Shown: positions 10,025 to 18,629 of the stretch, one piece after another | How the letters are laid out: every line of letters begins with the position of its first letter | How positions within the stretch are numbered: the stretch's first letter is position 1 | Assembly (NCBI GenBank): GCA_028292265.1 | Contig: JAQGMR010000053.1 | Span: forward strand, 1-64,000 | Origin: Herminiimonas sp. | GTDB lineage: Bacteria > Pseudomonadota > Gammaproteobacteria > Burkholderiales > Burkholderiaceae_D | Direction: 5' to 3' | Length of the DNA: 64,000 bases | Position numbers and translations under genes: made by a program | The notes under the pieces: model-generated | The model's input: the letters and a program-made list of their open reading frames with translations, nothing else | Told to the model about the DNA's origin: nothing | The model's database searches: none

Positions 10025-10258
10025 TTTTCCTCCTCCAGGTCATTGCGGGCACGTGCGATTAAGCGATGATGGTCGGCCCAATATTTCGGGCAAGTTGTGA
10101 CTCATTGCGGTCACCCACACCGGTTCGCTTGCGGGATAGTCTGCCACGGATTTCAGGCGACCGCTATTTGATGAAATCGGAAATTCCACCACCAGGAATC
10201 GGTCACGTTTAATGCCAGACCCCAGGCTTTGGACTCGCGAAACATCGTCAGAAGAATG

Positions 10259-10690
10259 CTATCGGGCCTTTTGTGCCGGTCGCCTCGCCGCCAGGGACAG
10301 GTTCAGCGCAACCGCGGCGCGTATCAGCGCCGTCAATGCATCTTCGTCGATCGTGTCGCCTGCATGGAAATCAATGGCACGCCTGGTGTTGCCTTCCAGG
10401 CTGGAGTTGAACACGCCTGAGGGGTCCTCCAGAGACGCGCCCCTGGCAAAGGTCATCTTCACCACATTTTTGTAGGTTTCGCCGGTGCAGAGGATCCCGG
10501 CGTGCGACCACACTGGAACCTTCCACTTCCACTCTTCGAGCACGTCAGGATCGGCCTGCTTTACAAGGGCGCGAATCTGCGCGAGCGTCTCGCCCCGCCA
10601 GTCATTCAACTCCGCGATTTTCGCGTCGATCAATTGCGAGGCGGATTTTTCTCCCTCGCCTTCCTCAATGCCGCTCCTGCTCTTTCCCAT
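10259..10690 (-). CDS. DUF1801 domain-containing protein
   Basis: A protein of about 143 residues whose middle (LAQIRALVKQADPDVLEEW, then PVWSHAGILCTGETYKNVVKMTF) is the DUF1801 / YdhG-like fold, and which ends in a basic tail RRPAQKAR. No catalytic function is established for the family. The frame extends 13 codons further upstream. The ATG at 10690 is preferred because GAAGGA precedes it and the extension is not family-like. It is divergent from nikR, with a 200-base region between them that carries the putative NikR operator. Confidence 0.8.
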   Translation of the reverse strand: MGKSRSGIEEGEGEKSASQLIDAKIAELNDWRGETLAQIRALVKQADPDVLEEWKWKVPVWSHAGILCTGETYKNVVKMTFARGASLEDPSGVFNSSLEGNTRRAIDFHAGDTIDEDALTALIRAAVALNLSLAARRPAQKAR

Positions 10691-10852
10691 GGCGTTCTCG
10701 ATTCCTTCACGGTTGTCGTGCTGGCGCATTCCCGCGTCTGACTACGGTAAGTGCTGAATTTGCCCCGCTTGTTCCCCCACTCTAGCGTGATTTCCAGCCC
10801 GTAGCGTACGCGTCAAGTCGACCGCGGTCTTGGACGACGAAAATCGGGTGAG

Positions 10853-10875
10853 GTAGTATCCCCATCACACACTAC
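10853..10875. promoter_or_regulatory. Putative NikR operator
   Basis: The dyad GTAGT-N13-ACTAC lies 17 bases before the nikR start. NikR proteins bind spaced dyads such as GTATGA-N16-TCATAC in enterobacteria. The arrangement is similar but the arms and spacing differ, so autoregulation is an inference from position and symmetry. Confidence 0.4.
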
Positions 10876-10891
10876 ATCCTGACGAATCCCC

Positions 10892-11347
10892 ATGCGCAGA
10901 ATTACGATCTCTGTTGAAGACTCACTGGCTGAGGAGTTCGACGAATTGATTGAACGCCACGGCTACACCACTCGCTCGGAAGCGTTTCGTGATCTGGTAA
11001 GGGGGCGTCTGGAGAATGAGCGCAAGCTGACGAACGGAGCGCGGTATTGCGTCGCCAGCGTCAGCTACATTTACAACCATCATGAGCGCGAACTGGCGAG
11101 CAGGCTGGCCTCAATGCAGCATGACCACCACGACATCTGCGTGTCGACGATGCACGTGCATCTTGACCACGACAACTGCCTCGAAACGGTCGTGCTGCGC
11201 GGGACGTACAAGGAGGTGGATGCGTTTGCAAACAGTCTGGTTGCGCAAAGCGGTGTCCGACATGGGAATATTCATATCGTCCCGGTGGAAATGGCCTCGC
11301 CCTCAAAGAAGCAGCATACGCATTTCCACTACCAGCCCAAAACCTAA
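10892..11347 (+). CDS. nikR: Nickel-responsive transcriptional regulator NikR
   Basis: A 151-residue ribbon-helix-helix regulator. The DNA-binding part is RRITISVEDSLAEEFDELI at the start, followed by YTTRSEAFRDLVR. The ACT-like nickel domain has H-H-D-I-C (about residues 88-92) and STMHVHLDHDNCLE, giving the histidines and cysteine of the high-affinity site. The C terminus carries an extra basic, histidine-containing tail (KKQHTHFHYQPKT) that could bind metal. NikR represses nickel uptake when nickel is plentiful. No nikABCDE or urease is in the window. The only nearby transport gene is the convergent TonB-dependent receptor 13 bases away. Confidence 0.95.
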   Translation: MRRITISVEDSLAEEFDELIERHGYTTRSEAFRDLVRGRLENERKLTNGARYCVASVSYIYNHHERELASRLASMQHDHHDICVSTMHVHLDHDNCLETVVLRGTYKEVDAFANSLVAQSGVRHGNIHIVPVEMASPSKKQHTHFHYQPKT

Positions 11348-11360
11348 GCTGGGCCAGGTG

Positions 11361-13448
11361 TCAGAAGTTCGACACCAGCGTTATCCGGAACGAGCGAGAC
11401 TCAATCGGATGGAAGTGAATATCCGCCGTCGATGACCCTGCCGGCTCGCTCGCTAATCGCGACGGGTAGTAGTAATCAATCGCCGACACCTGCCGGTTCG
11501 CCAGGTTAAATCCTTCGAGCTCGATTCGCATCTTGGGACTAATTCTGTATCCGATCCGCCCGTTGAGCGTAGTCGAGCTATTCGAGCGCACGCTGTTGTC
11601 TTCGATGAGCGGTCGCGGACCGAAATAACGCAACTGCAGTGCGCCGAAGTACGGGCCCACGTTGTCCACTGCGAGCGCTATCGAGGCCACGCCTTCAACC
11701 GCACCGGGAATTCGATTGCCTACCAGGTCATCGTCTTTAAATCTCGCCCGCGCGAAAGCCAGATCTGCGTCGACGGTCAGCCATTTCGTCGCTTTGTAAT
11801 AGTTGTTGAACTCCACGCCGACGCGGCGGCTGGGCCGGCTTGCCTGGGTGCTGCCGGCGTCGCCAGCGAAGATAAGTTCCGAATCGAAATCGAGCCGGTA
11901 CAGGGAGAATGAGCTTTGCAGGCCCGGAACGATTTCCGTGCGCGCGCCTACCTCGACTCCTTTGGAGCGAACAAGACCTGGAACGCGGTCGGCCGCCGTG
12001 GCAGGGTCCTTCGGGTCAACGGTAATCGTGGTTCCACGGGCGTCATTGCTGTGGAACCCCTTGCCAGCGTTGAAGTAGTACTCGGTTTTCGCCCATGGTC
12101 CGAAAATCATGCTGAGCTTTGGACTGGCAATGCTCTCATTCACTTTCCCGGAATTGGCGGGGTTGTCGCTGTTGACGTTGAAGCGATAAAAATCCTGACG
12201 CACGCCCGCTACTGTCTTGAATTTGTCTGCCCATTTGGTGGTGTTTTCCAGGTACACGCCGGCGCTGCTTTCGGCAATATGGTCTTCCCGCGTCGTGGAC
12301 AGTCTTTGGCGCGCCACCGTGCTAAACAAGCCGTTAAAAATATTGTCGTTCTGCAGTTGCAGCCCGACTGTAGTTGCCGATTCTTTCCCGAACATCGGTG
12401 TCGGCAGCGTGTGACTTGCGTTCAATCCGGCAGTCGTGCGACGGTCCGCTTGATTGAATTGGTCACCGTTGACTGGGTCGTTTAGGAAATAGGTGAAGTC
12501 GGAATACAGGTCCAGTTTGTTATGAATGACGTACGCATTGATATTGGTTGAGCCCGTCGCTGATGTCTGATGCCAGGCGCCTGAGAGACTATATCGGTGG
12601 GCGATGCCACCGTCGGTTGGGTCGACTGCATCAAAACGCCCAAGCAGTCCTGCATCCACGGCGCGTTTTGGAATCTGGTCGGTCGCATTCCATTTGCCGC
12701 GGTAAGCCATCGCCGTTACGTTGAATCCGTTCGCCTCGTTGCCCTCGCCATAGCGCAGGACACCATTTACCTTCTTGTAGTCGTCCGGACGCACGTAAGG
12801 GCCATCGTTGTGAAATAGCTCCAGCGCGTAGAGCAAATTGCCGCTGCCGAAAGCAGGTGAATCGGCAAGCAACGCGCGGCGGTATCCATTCTGCCCAAAA
12901 CCAACGCTCGCGATACCCTTGTCGAGCTTATTGGCGTAGACCACGCTGGCTGTTCCGGCCGAGGCGAAATCACCTTCCGCCGCGTAGTAGGGGCCCTTCC
13001 TGTAATCAAGCCGGTTTACCAGTTCTGGAATCATGAAGTTGAGGTCGGTCCAGCCCTGTCCATGAGCATGGCTGCGCTGGTTGACCAGCATGCCGTCCAC
13101 GGTGGTACGCAAATCGGTGCCGTGATCCAGATTGAATCCTCGCAGGTAGAACTGGTTCGCCTTCCCTTCCCCGCTGTGTTGGCTAACGATGAGGCCTGGA
13201 ACCGCTTCAAGCGTCTCGCCCGGACGGTAGACGGTCCGCGCTTCAAGCTGTTGCTGCGTAACGAGACCGGCATTAGCAGATTCCGCCACGCCGAGCTGGC
13301 TGGTACGGGACGATTCCACTGTCACGGATTCAAGGGTTTTGTCTTGCGCCGCCGCCTGATGCGTCGGAGCTGCAACGACGAGGCTGGCAGCAAAATACAA
13401 AAGCGGTCGACGGTGACAAGCTGGACGTTTCTTCGATGTCGGGTTCAT
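11361..13448 (-). CDS. TonB-dependent outer-membrane receptor
   Basis: A 695-residue receptor with a signal peptide (hydrophobic LLYFAASLVVAAP, cleaved near AAAQ at 35), a TonB-box-like TLESVTVESS at about 39-48, a plug domain (VYRPGETLEAVPGLIVSQ, FYLRGFNLDHGTDLRTTVDG) and a 22-strand-type barrel ending in phenylalanine (VSNF). It should take up a chelate or complex across the outer membrane using TonB energy. The ligand is unknown. Its position tail to tail with nikR makes a nickel complex a reasonable guess. Histidines in the plug segment SHAHGQGW are the only suggestive residues. Confidence 0.9.
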   Translation of the reverse strand: MNPTSKKRPACHRRPLLYFAASLVVAAPTHQAAAQDKTLESVTVESSRTSQLGVAESANAGLVTQQQLEARTVYRPGETLEAVPGLIVSQHSGEGKANQFYLRGFNLDHGTDLRTTVDGMLVNQRSHAHGQGWTDLNFMIPELVNRLDYRKGPYYAAEGDFASAGTASVVYANKLDKGIASVGFGQNGYRRALLADSPAFGSGNLLYALELFHNDGPYVRPDDYKKVNGVLRYGEGNEANGFNVTAMAYRGKWNATDQIPKRAVDAGLLGRFDAVDPTDGGIAHRYSLSGAWHQTSATGSTNINAYVIHNKLDLYSDFTYFLNDPVNGDQFNQADRRTTAGLNASHTLPTPMFGKESATTVGLQLQNDNIFNGLFSTVARQRLSTTREDHIAESSAGVYLENTTKWADKFKTVAGVRQDFYRFNVNSDNPANSGKVNESIASPKLSMIFGPWAKTEYYFNAGKGFHSNDARGTTITVDPKDPATAADRVPGLVRSKGVEVGARTEIVPGLQSSFSLYRLDFDSELIFAGDAGSTQASRPSRRVGVEFNNYYKATKWLTVDADLAFARARFKDDDLVGNRIPGAVEGVASIALAVDNVGPYFGALQLRYFGPRPLIEDNSVRSNSSTTLNGRIGYRISPKMRIELEGFNLANRQVSAIDYYYPSRLASEPAGSSTADIHFHPIESRSFRITLVSNF

Positions 13449-13986
13449 GGGGCGCTCGCAGCTTCGGGACGATGGGGCAGCCTGGATGGAATCGTAGTGT
13501 ATTTCAGATCGGGAGGAAGTGTGAACATCAGAAAATTGTTCATAACCCGACTTACGAACAAATCATGCAGTTGGATTCAAAAAAAACCTCCATAGGAATT
13601 GGAAAGACAACGAGATGAAGCTGCGGCTTAACCTCGGGACACAGTCAATATCTTTGGGGAATGTGGGCGGGAAGGAGGTGACACGCCGCCTGCCGGCATG
13701 GGCTGGACGGCAGATCGGAGAATCGGAGAATCGCTAAATCGGTAAATCGGAAAGTCGACGGCTTGTTGCCCGACGGGCGTGAGTGAGCACCCGGCGAACA
13801 AGGAACGGGCGCTACAAGCGGCGGCCGCCAGCCACCCCATGGCCAAGCCGGTGAAGCCGGAAGCCATGGTCGTTCTGCCTCGTAAAATCCGGGAGGCAGG
13901 CGGTACGACATGGCCGTCATCCCAGACCGTGTCGCTCCGTCACGCGGCGAAGTTGGCCGGGACGGAAGCCGCCGCGGCATGCTTAG
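13449..13986. other. Intergenic region upstream of the TonB receptor with a short tandem repeat
   Basis: About 540 bases without a supported gene. It holds the receptor promoter on the minus strand, a tandem octamer repeat at 13714-13753, and a hairpin with 7-bp arms at 13875-13899 (CTGCCTC / GAGGCAG) that lacks a T-run. Short minus-strand frames cross the repeat but look like chance openings. Confidence 0.5.
13714..13753. repeat. Octamer tandem repeat, five copies
   Basis: Five head-to-tail 8-bp units read ATCGGAGA, ATCGGAGA, ATCGCTAA, ATCGGTAA, ATCGGAAA, and a partial GTCG follows. The first two are identical; the others differ at one to three bases. It lies about 265 bases upstream of the TonB receptor start. 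Slipped-strand variation in copy number would be possible. Confidence 0.85.
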
Positions 13987-14664
13987 CTATTTGGCGAGCC
14001 GCCCGATGATCTCGTCGGTGGTCTGGACGTCACCAAAAAACAGGTAGAAGCTGCTTAGGGCGCCGGCGTGCTCTTCGTCGCTCAGCGTGGCACAGGCGTC
14101 CGAGACCATGACTGCTCGGTAGTTCAGCATCATGGCGTCGCGTGCGGTCGATTCGCAGCACACGTTGGTGCAAACGCCAGTGACAATCAGCGTATCGATC
14201 CCGTTGTCATTCAGCACGACTTCCATGTCGGATGAGCCGCGGGTAAAGGCGCTATAGCGGCGCTTGAGCACGTGAAGATCCTCGCTTTTCACTTCGAGCT
14301 CTGGCCAGAGTTGCGCGCCATGATGGTCGATATGCAGAGCCTCCCAACGTGTCTTTGCGATACCCGGCTGGAACCGCTCCTTCATCATGGACCAGCTCGC
14401 CTCCGACTCGGCCGGGGCAATATTCCTCACCCAGATTACTTTGCCGCCAGCCTTCCGGACCGCTGCGGCAAGGCGGTTGTTATTTGCCACAATGCTCCGC
14501 GCTTCAGGACACGCCGCCGGATAGGGCTCAACCATGAAGTAGTTTTGCATATCGACTACCACCAGCGCCGTCTTTGAAGCATCGAAGGTCTCGCAGGTGT
14601 GGCTGCGGCCTTGGCGGGAAACCACGCGATTCACATAACTTTCCGGCATTTCGAACGGGTGCAT
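13987..14664 (-). CDS. Isochorismatase-family cysteine hydrolase
   Basis: A 225-residue hydrolase with the family triad: D38 in VVVDMQNYF, K134 in LKRRYSAF and C169 in TGVCTNVCCES. Members cleave amides or enol ethers (nicotinamidase, maleamate amidase, N-carbamoyl hydrolases). An AAAGGAAAT site precedes the ATG at 14664. It is the last gene of the long minus-strand operon, 108 bases after the transporter permease. With the amidase and flavin monooxygenase upstream, an amide-hydrolysing step late in degradation of a nitrogen-containing compound is likely. The substrate is not readable. Confidence 0.88.
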   Translation of the reverse strand: MHPFEMPESYVNRVVSRQGRSHTCETFDASKTALVVVDMQNYFMVEPYPAACPEARSIVANNNRLAAAVRKAGGKVIWVRNIAPAESEASWSMMKERFQPGIAKTRWEALHIDHHGAQLWPELEVKSEDLHVLKRRYSAFTRGSSDMEVVLNDNGIDTLIVTGVCTNVCCESTARDAMMLNYRAVMVSDACATLSDEEHAGALSSFYLFFGDVQTTDEIIGRLAK

Positions 14665-14771
14665 TTGATTTCCTTTTAACTGGTGCGGTTGGGCTACCGG
14701 TGCAGACTTGCAGAGCTGCGCCCGTCGTCACATTGACGGAGTCAGGGCGCTGACAACATTACTTATTTTGA

Positions 14772-15608
14772 CTAACCATATCGCCGGCTAATCATGGCCT
14801 CGAGGGAATGGATGGCCACGTACATCACGCAGGAAATCAGTGCGAGAACAGTCACGGACGCCATCACAATGTTCATCTTGAAGATCTGACTGCCGTTGAT
14901 GATGAGGTAGCCCAACCCCGCGTTGGACGACTGAAATTCGCCGACAACGACACCCACCAGGGCCAAACCGATATTCATTTTTAGTGCCGCAATCAGCGTG
15001 GGCACGCTACCGGGAAGCACGACCTTGCACAGCACTTGCCATCTGCTGGCGCCGAACGTATTGGCAAGCTTTATCTTGTTCGGGTCAATTGCGCAAAAGC
15101 CGGCGTAGATGATCATGATCGCTACAAACACCGCGATGGCGATCGCTATGCCATAAATGGAATAGTCGGAACCAAGCCAGATGTAAAAAATCGGCACGAG
15201 CGCAATCTTCGGCAAGGCGTTTCCGATGACAAGGAAAGGGTCCAGCACCTTGTAGACAAAATCGGACCACCACAGCGCAGCAGCCACCACAATCCCGATA
15301 ACCATGCTGAGGGTGAAACCGATAATGGTGGCGAACACCGTGGCCCAGGTGTGGTGCAGCAGATCACCGGTTTTGCAGAGTTCGATGAAGGCCGTCCAAA
15401 TGGCACTCGGATAACTGGTCAACATCGGATTCATGACGTGCATACGGGGCAGCACTTCCCAGAGCCCGAGGAACAACACCAACAGCACGATCTGACACCC
15501 CAGAACCAGACGCTTGTTACGTCGCGTGCGCCGCAGGAATGCGCTGTATTGATTGCTCGGCGCAGTGGCTGACCGCAAGGGAACAGCGGCGATTGTATTA
15601 GTCGTCAT
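14772..15608 (-). CDS. ABC transporter permease (TauC/SsuC type)
   Basis: A 278-residue inner-membrane permease with about six transmembrane segments beginning at LVLGCQIVLLVLFLGLWEVL. The cytoplasmic EAA loop (NTFGASRWQVLCKVVLPG) contacts the ATPase. It belongs to the nitrate/sulfonate/taurine group. Three bases separate it from the ATPase gene. With the ATPase and binding protein it forms a complete importer inside the catabolic operon. Confidence 0.92.
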   Translation of the reverse strand: MTTNTIAAVPLRSATAPSNQYSAFLRRTRRNKRLVLGCQIVLLVLFLGLWEVLPRMHVMNPMLTSYPSAIWTAFIELCKTGDLLHHTWATVFATIIGFTLSMVIGIVVAAALWWSDFVYKVLDPFLVIGNALPKIALVPIFYIWLGSDYSIYGIAIAIAVFVAIMIIYAGFCAIDPNKIKLANTFGASRWQVLCKVVLPGSVPTLIAALKMNIGLALVGVVVGEFQSSNAGLGYLIINGSQIFKMNIVMASVTVLALISCVMYVAIHSLEAMISRRYG

Positions 15609-15611
15609 GGC

Positions 15612-16436
15612 TCATCCTTCCACATGCACATCGATCTCTTTCCACAGCATCTTGAAATATTCATTGAATTCAGGAAGGCTGCGTGCGGCGAACGGCGTTG
15701 GCCGCTTGTTTTCATAACCAGCGAATGAAATGCGGTGCTCGGACTTTACGCGACCTGGGCGGCGCGAGAGAACGATGACCCGGTCGGTCATGGCGATCGC
15801 TTCGCCGATATCGTGCGTCACCAGGACTGCGGTCTTACGTTCGCTACGCAGTACCTCGGTCACTTCGTCGGCAATGGCCAGGCGGGTTTGGGAATCCAGC
15901 GCGGAAAACGGCTCATCCAGGAGTACCACATCGGGGTCGGTCACGAGCGTGCGGGCAAGCGCCACCCGCTGCCGCATTCCGCCAGAAAGTTGACGCGGAT
16001 AGTGCTGCAGAAAATCGCCAAGGCCGCACTTTTGCAGCAACTGAATGGCGCGTGCCCTGGCGATTTTAAGATCCATGCCCTGAATCTCGGCACCAAGGAT
16101 CGTGTTATCGAGAATGGTGCGCCATTCATAGAGATAATCCTGCTGCAGCATGTAGCCCACGTTCCGCGACGGAGCAACCAACGCGTTGCCATCCAACAGA
16201 ATTTCGCCTTCCGTCGCAGGCAGGATACCGGCCATGATCGACAGGAGCGTGCTTTTGCCACAACCGGATTGGCCGATAATGCTAACGAATTCGCCGGGCT
16301 CAAACGTCAACGAGATATTGGAAAGCGCTTCTGTCTCCGCCCGGTGCGTGAAGTAACGCAGCCCGACGCCCCTCAGCTCAAATTTATTGGCTGTTTCATA
16401 GGGCAGGGGCGCCTTGTGAACGGGCACTGTCATCAT
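15612..16436 (-). CDS. ABC transporter ATP-binding protein (TauB/SsuB type)
   Basis: A 274-residue ATPase with Walker A GQSGCGKST, the signature LSGGMRQRVALAR, Walker B VVLLDEPFSALD and the switch histidine in VLVTHD. It energises the importer made with the neighbouring permease and binding protein. Its ATG overlaps the stop of the binding-protein gene (ATGA), which indicates translational coupling. Confidence 0.94.
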   Translation of the reverse strand: MMTVPVHKAPLPYETANKFELRGVGLRYFTHRAETEALSNISLTFEPGEFVSIIGQSGCGKSTLLSIMAGILPATEGEILLDGNALVAPSRNVGYMLQQDYLYEWRTILDNTILGAEIQGMDLKIARARAIQLLQKCGLGDFLQHYPRQLSGGMRQRVALARTLVTDPDVVLLDEPFSALDSQTRLAIADEVTEVLRSERKTAVLVTHDIGEAIAMTDRVIVLSRRPGRVKSEHRISFAGYENKRPTPFAARSLPEFNEYFKMLWKEIDVHVEG

Positions 16437-17437
16437 TTTGCGAGCTTTGCAAAATCGTTAACGACGATGGCACTGGGCTTGACCCGCTTGCCGGTTTCGA
16501 GGAGCCCGCTCGCAACGAGAAGATCCTGCAGCCGGTCAAGCGCGGCTTCTTCAACAACCGGCGTGGTCTTCCACATCTTGTATTTCTTGTAGCGCTCAAT
16601 TGCGGCGACCATCTGGTCCGGCGTTATGCCAGGAAAATAAGGCAGCGCGATTTTTGCGAGCTCCGCCGAACTGGACTGCTCCACAAACTTGAGGGCACGC
16701 GCGGTGCCGTTAGTCCAAGCCTGTATCGCTTCAGGATTCTTCTTGATATAGGCGTCAGTGGCAGTGAAAACGGTGTAGTCAACAGGCCCGATCTCGTTAC
16801 CGATCGATGCGAAGAAATAAGCCTTTCCGTCTTTCTCGAGCGAGCTTGCATCGGGCTCCGGGAACAGTCCAAATTCCTGTTTGCCAGACAACCACGCGCC
16901 GACGTGTGCGGCGGCGCCAATGTTGGTGACAATGGTCACATCCTTTTTCGGATCGATGCCGTTCTTGCGCAGCGCGCCTTCAAGGTAGACCAGCGGCGTG
17001 GAAGCACTGCGCCACCCGATCATGGTTTTGCCCTTGATCGCGCTCCAGTCTGCTTTCGCCACCGGAGACCGTGACATCAGCATGAACCCGTCAGTCGCGG
17101 TAAGCCCGCTAAAAATCTTCACTTTTACCGGCGACTCGCTGTTCTGCACATACACCGGAACCTCCGGCCCCATCAGCACGATGTCAGCGCTGTTGGACAG
17201 AAGGGCCGCCATGGCCTTGTCGCCACCCTGCGACGTCTTCATGGTGACGTCGAGGCCGGCGTCCTTGTAGTAGCCCTGCGAGATCGCGACATAAGAGGGC
17301 AAATACAGGACAGACCGAATTACTTCCTCGTAGCGGACCTTGATCAACGGCTTTCCGGTCTGCGCCTGGGCTACGGTTTGTCCCAATGCTGCAATAGCGA
17401 CGGCGGCGATGCAAACGGCATTCTTCAAGCTACCCAT
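16433..17437 (-). CDS. ABC transporter substrate-binding protein (NMT1/THI5-like)
   Basis: A 334-residue periplasmic binding protein. The signal peptide is NAVCIAAVAIAALGQTVAQA. The mature part begins IKVRYEEVIRSVLYLPSYVA, and later SADIVLMGPEVP and GKTMIGWRSAS are typical of the NMT1/SsuA fold. Ligands of the group are thiamine precursors, sulfonates, taurine, nitrate or aromatic acids. The operon context suggests the compound that the amidase and monooxygenase degrade. Confidence 0.9.
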   Translation of the reverse strand: MGSLKNAVCIAAVAIAALGQTVAQAQTGKPLIKVRYEEVIRSVLYLPSYVAISQGYYKDAGLDVTMKTSQGGDKAMAALLSNSADIVLMGPEVPVYVQNSESPVKVKIFSGLTATDGFMLMSRSPVAKADWSAIKGKTMIGWRSASTPLVYLEGALRKNGIDPKKDVTIVTNIGAAAHVGAWLSGKQEFGLFPEPDASSLEKDGKAYFFASIGNEIGPVDYTVFTATDAYIKKNPEAIQAWTNGTARALKFVEQSSSAELAKIALPYFPGITPDQMVAAIERYKKYKMWKTTPVVEEAALDRLQDLLVASGLLETGKRVKPSAIVVNDFAKLAK

Positions 17438-17524
17438 TTTCGTTTCCTTGAAATTTATTGGTGTTAAATGAAGCGCACGGCAGCCGTCGATTCGGCGAGC
17501 CCTTGTACAGGTCCTCGGCCCGGC

Positions 17525-17917
17525 TTACGCCGCCTTGCCCGATTCGTCGTAGTAGTGAATCTCAAGAAGCATGCAGCCGTTTTCTGACTTGAACGGGCCG
17601 TGATGCGCGCCAGGAGGCCGACATGCGTAGGTGCCCGGTTTGAAACTGGTCCCACCCTTGCCATTCGCATCGTTTCCAACGGTCAGGTCGCCGGAAATCA
17701 GGTAGACCTCTTCCCAGTAGTCGTGCACGAACGGTGCGGTAGTGTAGACGCCCGGGTCAAAGCGCAAGTGACGGGTGCGGGAACCGGTCTTGTTTTTTTC
17801 GTCGATGGACCCGGCCAGAATCTGTTGCTTGATGCCCTCGGGATAACCGGCCGGCGTTTCCCAGCCGGTCGTAAGGTCAACGGTATGAAACTCCTTGTGT
17901 TCCTTATGGATCGCCAT
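17525..17917 (-). CDS. Cupin domain-containing protein
   Basis: A 130-residue single-cupin protein. The two motifs are seen as TTAPFVHDYWEEVYLISGDLTVG and GTYACRPPGAHHGPFKSENG. They keep two histidines and a glutamate usable for a metal, so it may be a small dioxygenase, isomerase or ligand sensor. GGAGAATTGAT precedes the ATG at 17917, and it lies 15 bases after the DUF2848 gene. The function in the pathway is unknown. Confidence 0.85.
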   Translation of the reverse strand: MAIHKEHKEFHTVDLTTGWETPAGYPEGIKQQILAGSIDEKNKTGSRTRHLRFDPGVYTTAPFVHDYWEEVYLISGDLTVGNDANGKGGTSFKPGTYACRPPGAHHGPFKSENGCMLLEIHYYDESGKAA

Positions 17918-17932
17918 ATCAATTCTCCTGTT

Positions 17933-18610
17933 TTAGTCGATGTATTCGAGTGTGCGCACGCGATATGCATGCTTGAGGGTGCGCTTGCGGACCGGGTCTT
18001 CCAGTTCCACTTCAAACAGTTCGCCGCCGCCGATTTTTCCGATTACGGACAAGGTGCCGCAATACATTGCCGTTCCCTCGGGCAGTTTGCCCGATCCACT
18101 CGCATAGCGCTCCATCAGGTCTTGCGGCGTGCGCATCTTGGACACCGGGCCTTCCTGGTACAACTCGCGCTTGCCGTTCCGTGTCACCCACGAGCGCAGC
18201 ATCAGGCTGTCCCAGTGGCCAGCCACGTCTTCCAGACGCCATAACTCGGTGCTAACCGGCTTCGGGCACATCTGCTTCGAGACCGTGACGCCATAGGTCT
18301 CTACCTTGCGGTCCGTGTGGTCAGAGCCCACCCCAACATACAGGCCGTCGGCCAGCGACACAATGACGAACTCCGCTTCGCCGCTGCCATCGGTGCCCGT
18401 CACGTCAAGTTCGGAGTCCGCCGTGAACAGGTTCACGCCGACCCGATAGAAGCAGGGCACCGTGCGCGGCCGCGCTACACCGATAGCTGCCAGTTCCGCG
18501 ATGTGGTGTTCTACTGCCGCCGCGTCGCGACCGGTCCAGCCGGCGATAACGAGATCACGGATTTGCGCTTCGCGCGGTTGTCCGTCGATCGTGAATTTCA
18601 GTTGCTGCAT
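17933..18610 (-). CDS. DUF2848 domain-containing protein
   Basis: A 225-residue protein of the DUF2848 family, which is often found near fumarylacetoacetase-like hydrolases in catabolic operons. It shows LVIAGWTGRDAAAVEHHIAEL, then VGVGSDHTDRKVE and VSKQMCPKPVS, a pattern with acidic and histidine residues like a metal site. AAGGAGACTTTCGC precedes the ATG at 18610; the frame is open 18 codons further up but that start has no site. Its place between the desulfurase and the cupin points to a ring-fission product hydrolase, as an inference only. Confidence 0.85.
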   Translation of the reverse strand: MQQLKFTIDGQPREAQIRDLVIAGWTGRDAAAVEHHIAELAAIGVARPRTVPCFYRVGVNLFTADSELDVTGTDGSGEAEFVIVSLADGLYVGVGSDHTDRKVETYGVTVSKQMCPKPVSTELWRLEDVAGHWDSLMLRSWVTRNGKRELYQEGPVSKMRTPQDLMERYASGSGKLPEGTAMYCGTLSVIGKIGGGELFEVELEDPVRKRTLKHAYRVRTLEYID

Positions 18611-18629
18611 GCGAAAGTCTCCTTTTGAA

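Noticed and set aside
11357..11376. GGTGTC / GACACC hairpin between nikR and the TonB receptor as a terminator
   Set aside because: Only a 6-bp stem, no T-run, and it is part of the receptor's last codons.
13449..13620. Cobalamin riboswitch before the TonB receptor
   Set aside because: I looked for the conserved B12-box and core segments on the minus strand and did not find them.
13628..13980. Two overlapping minus-strand frames, one beginning like a signal peptide (GLAMGWLAAAACSA)
   Set aside because: They run across the octamer repeat, end in low-complexity sequence, and have no ribosome binding site; most likely chance openings in GC-rich DNA.
15735..16592. 285-codon plus-strand frame opposite the ABC ATPase
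   Set aside because: It is the antisense frame of a clear ATPase gene; composition is unlike a protein.
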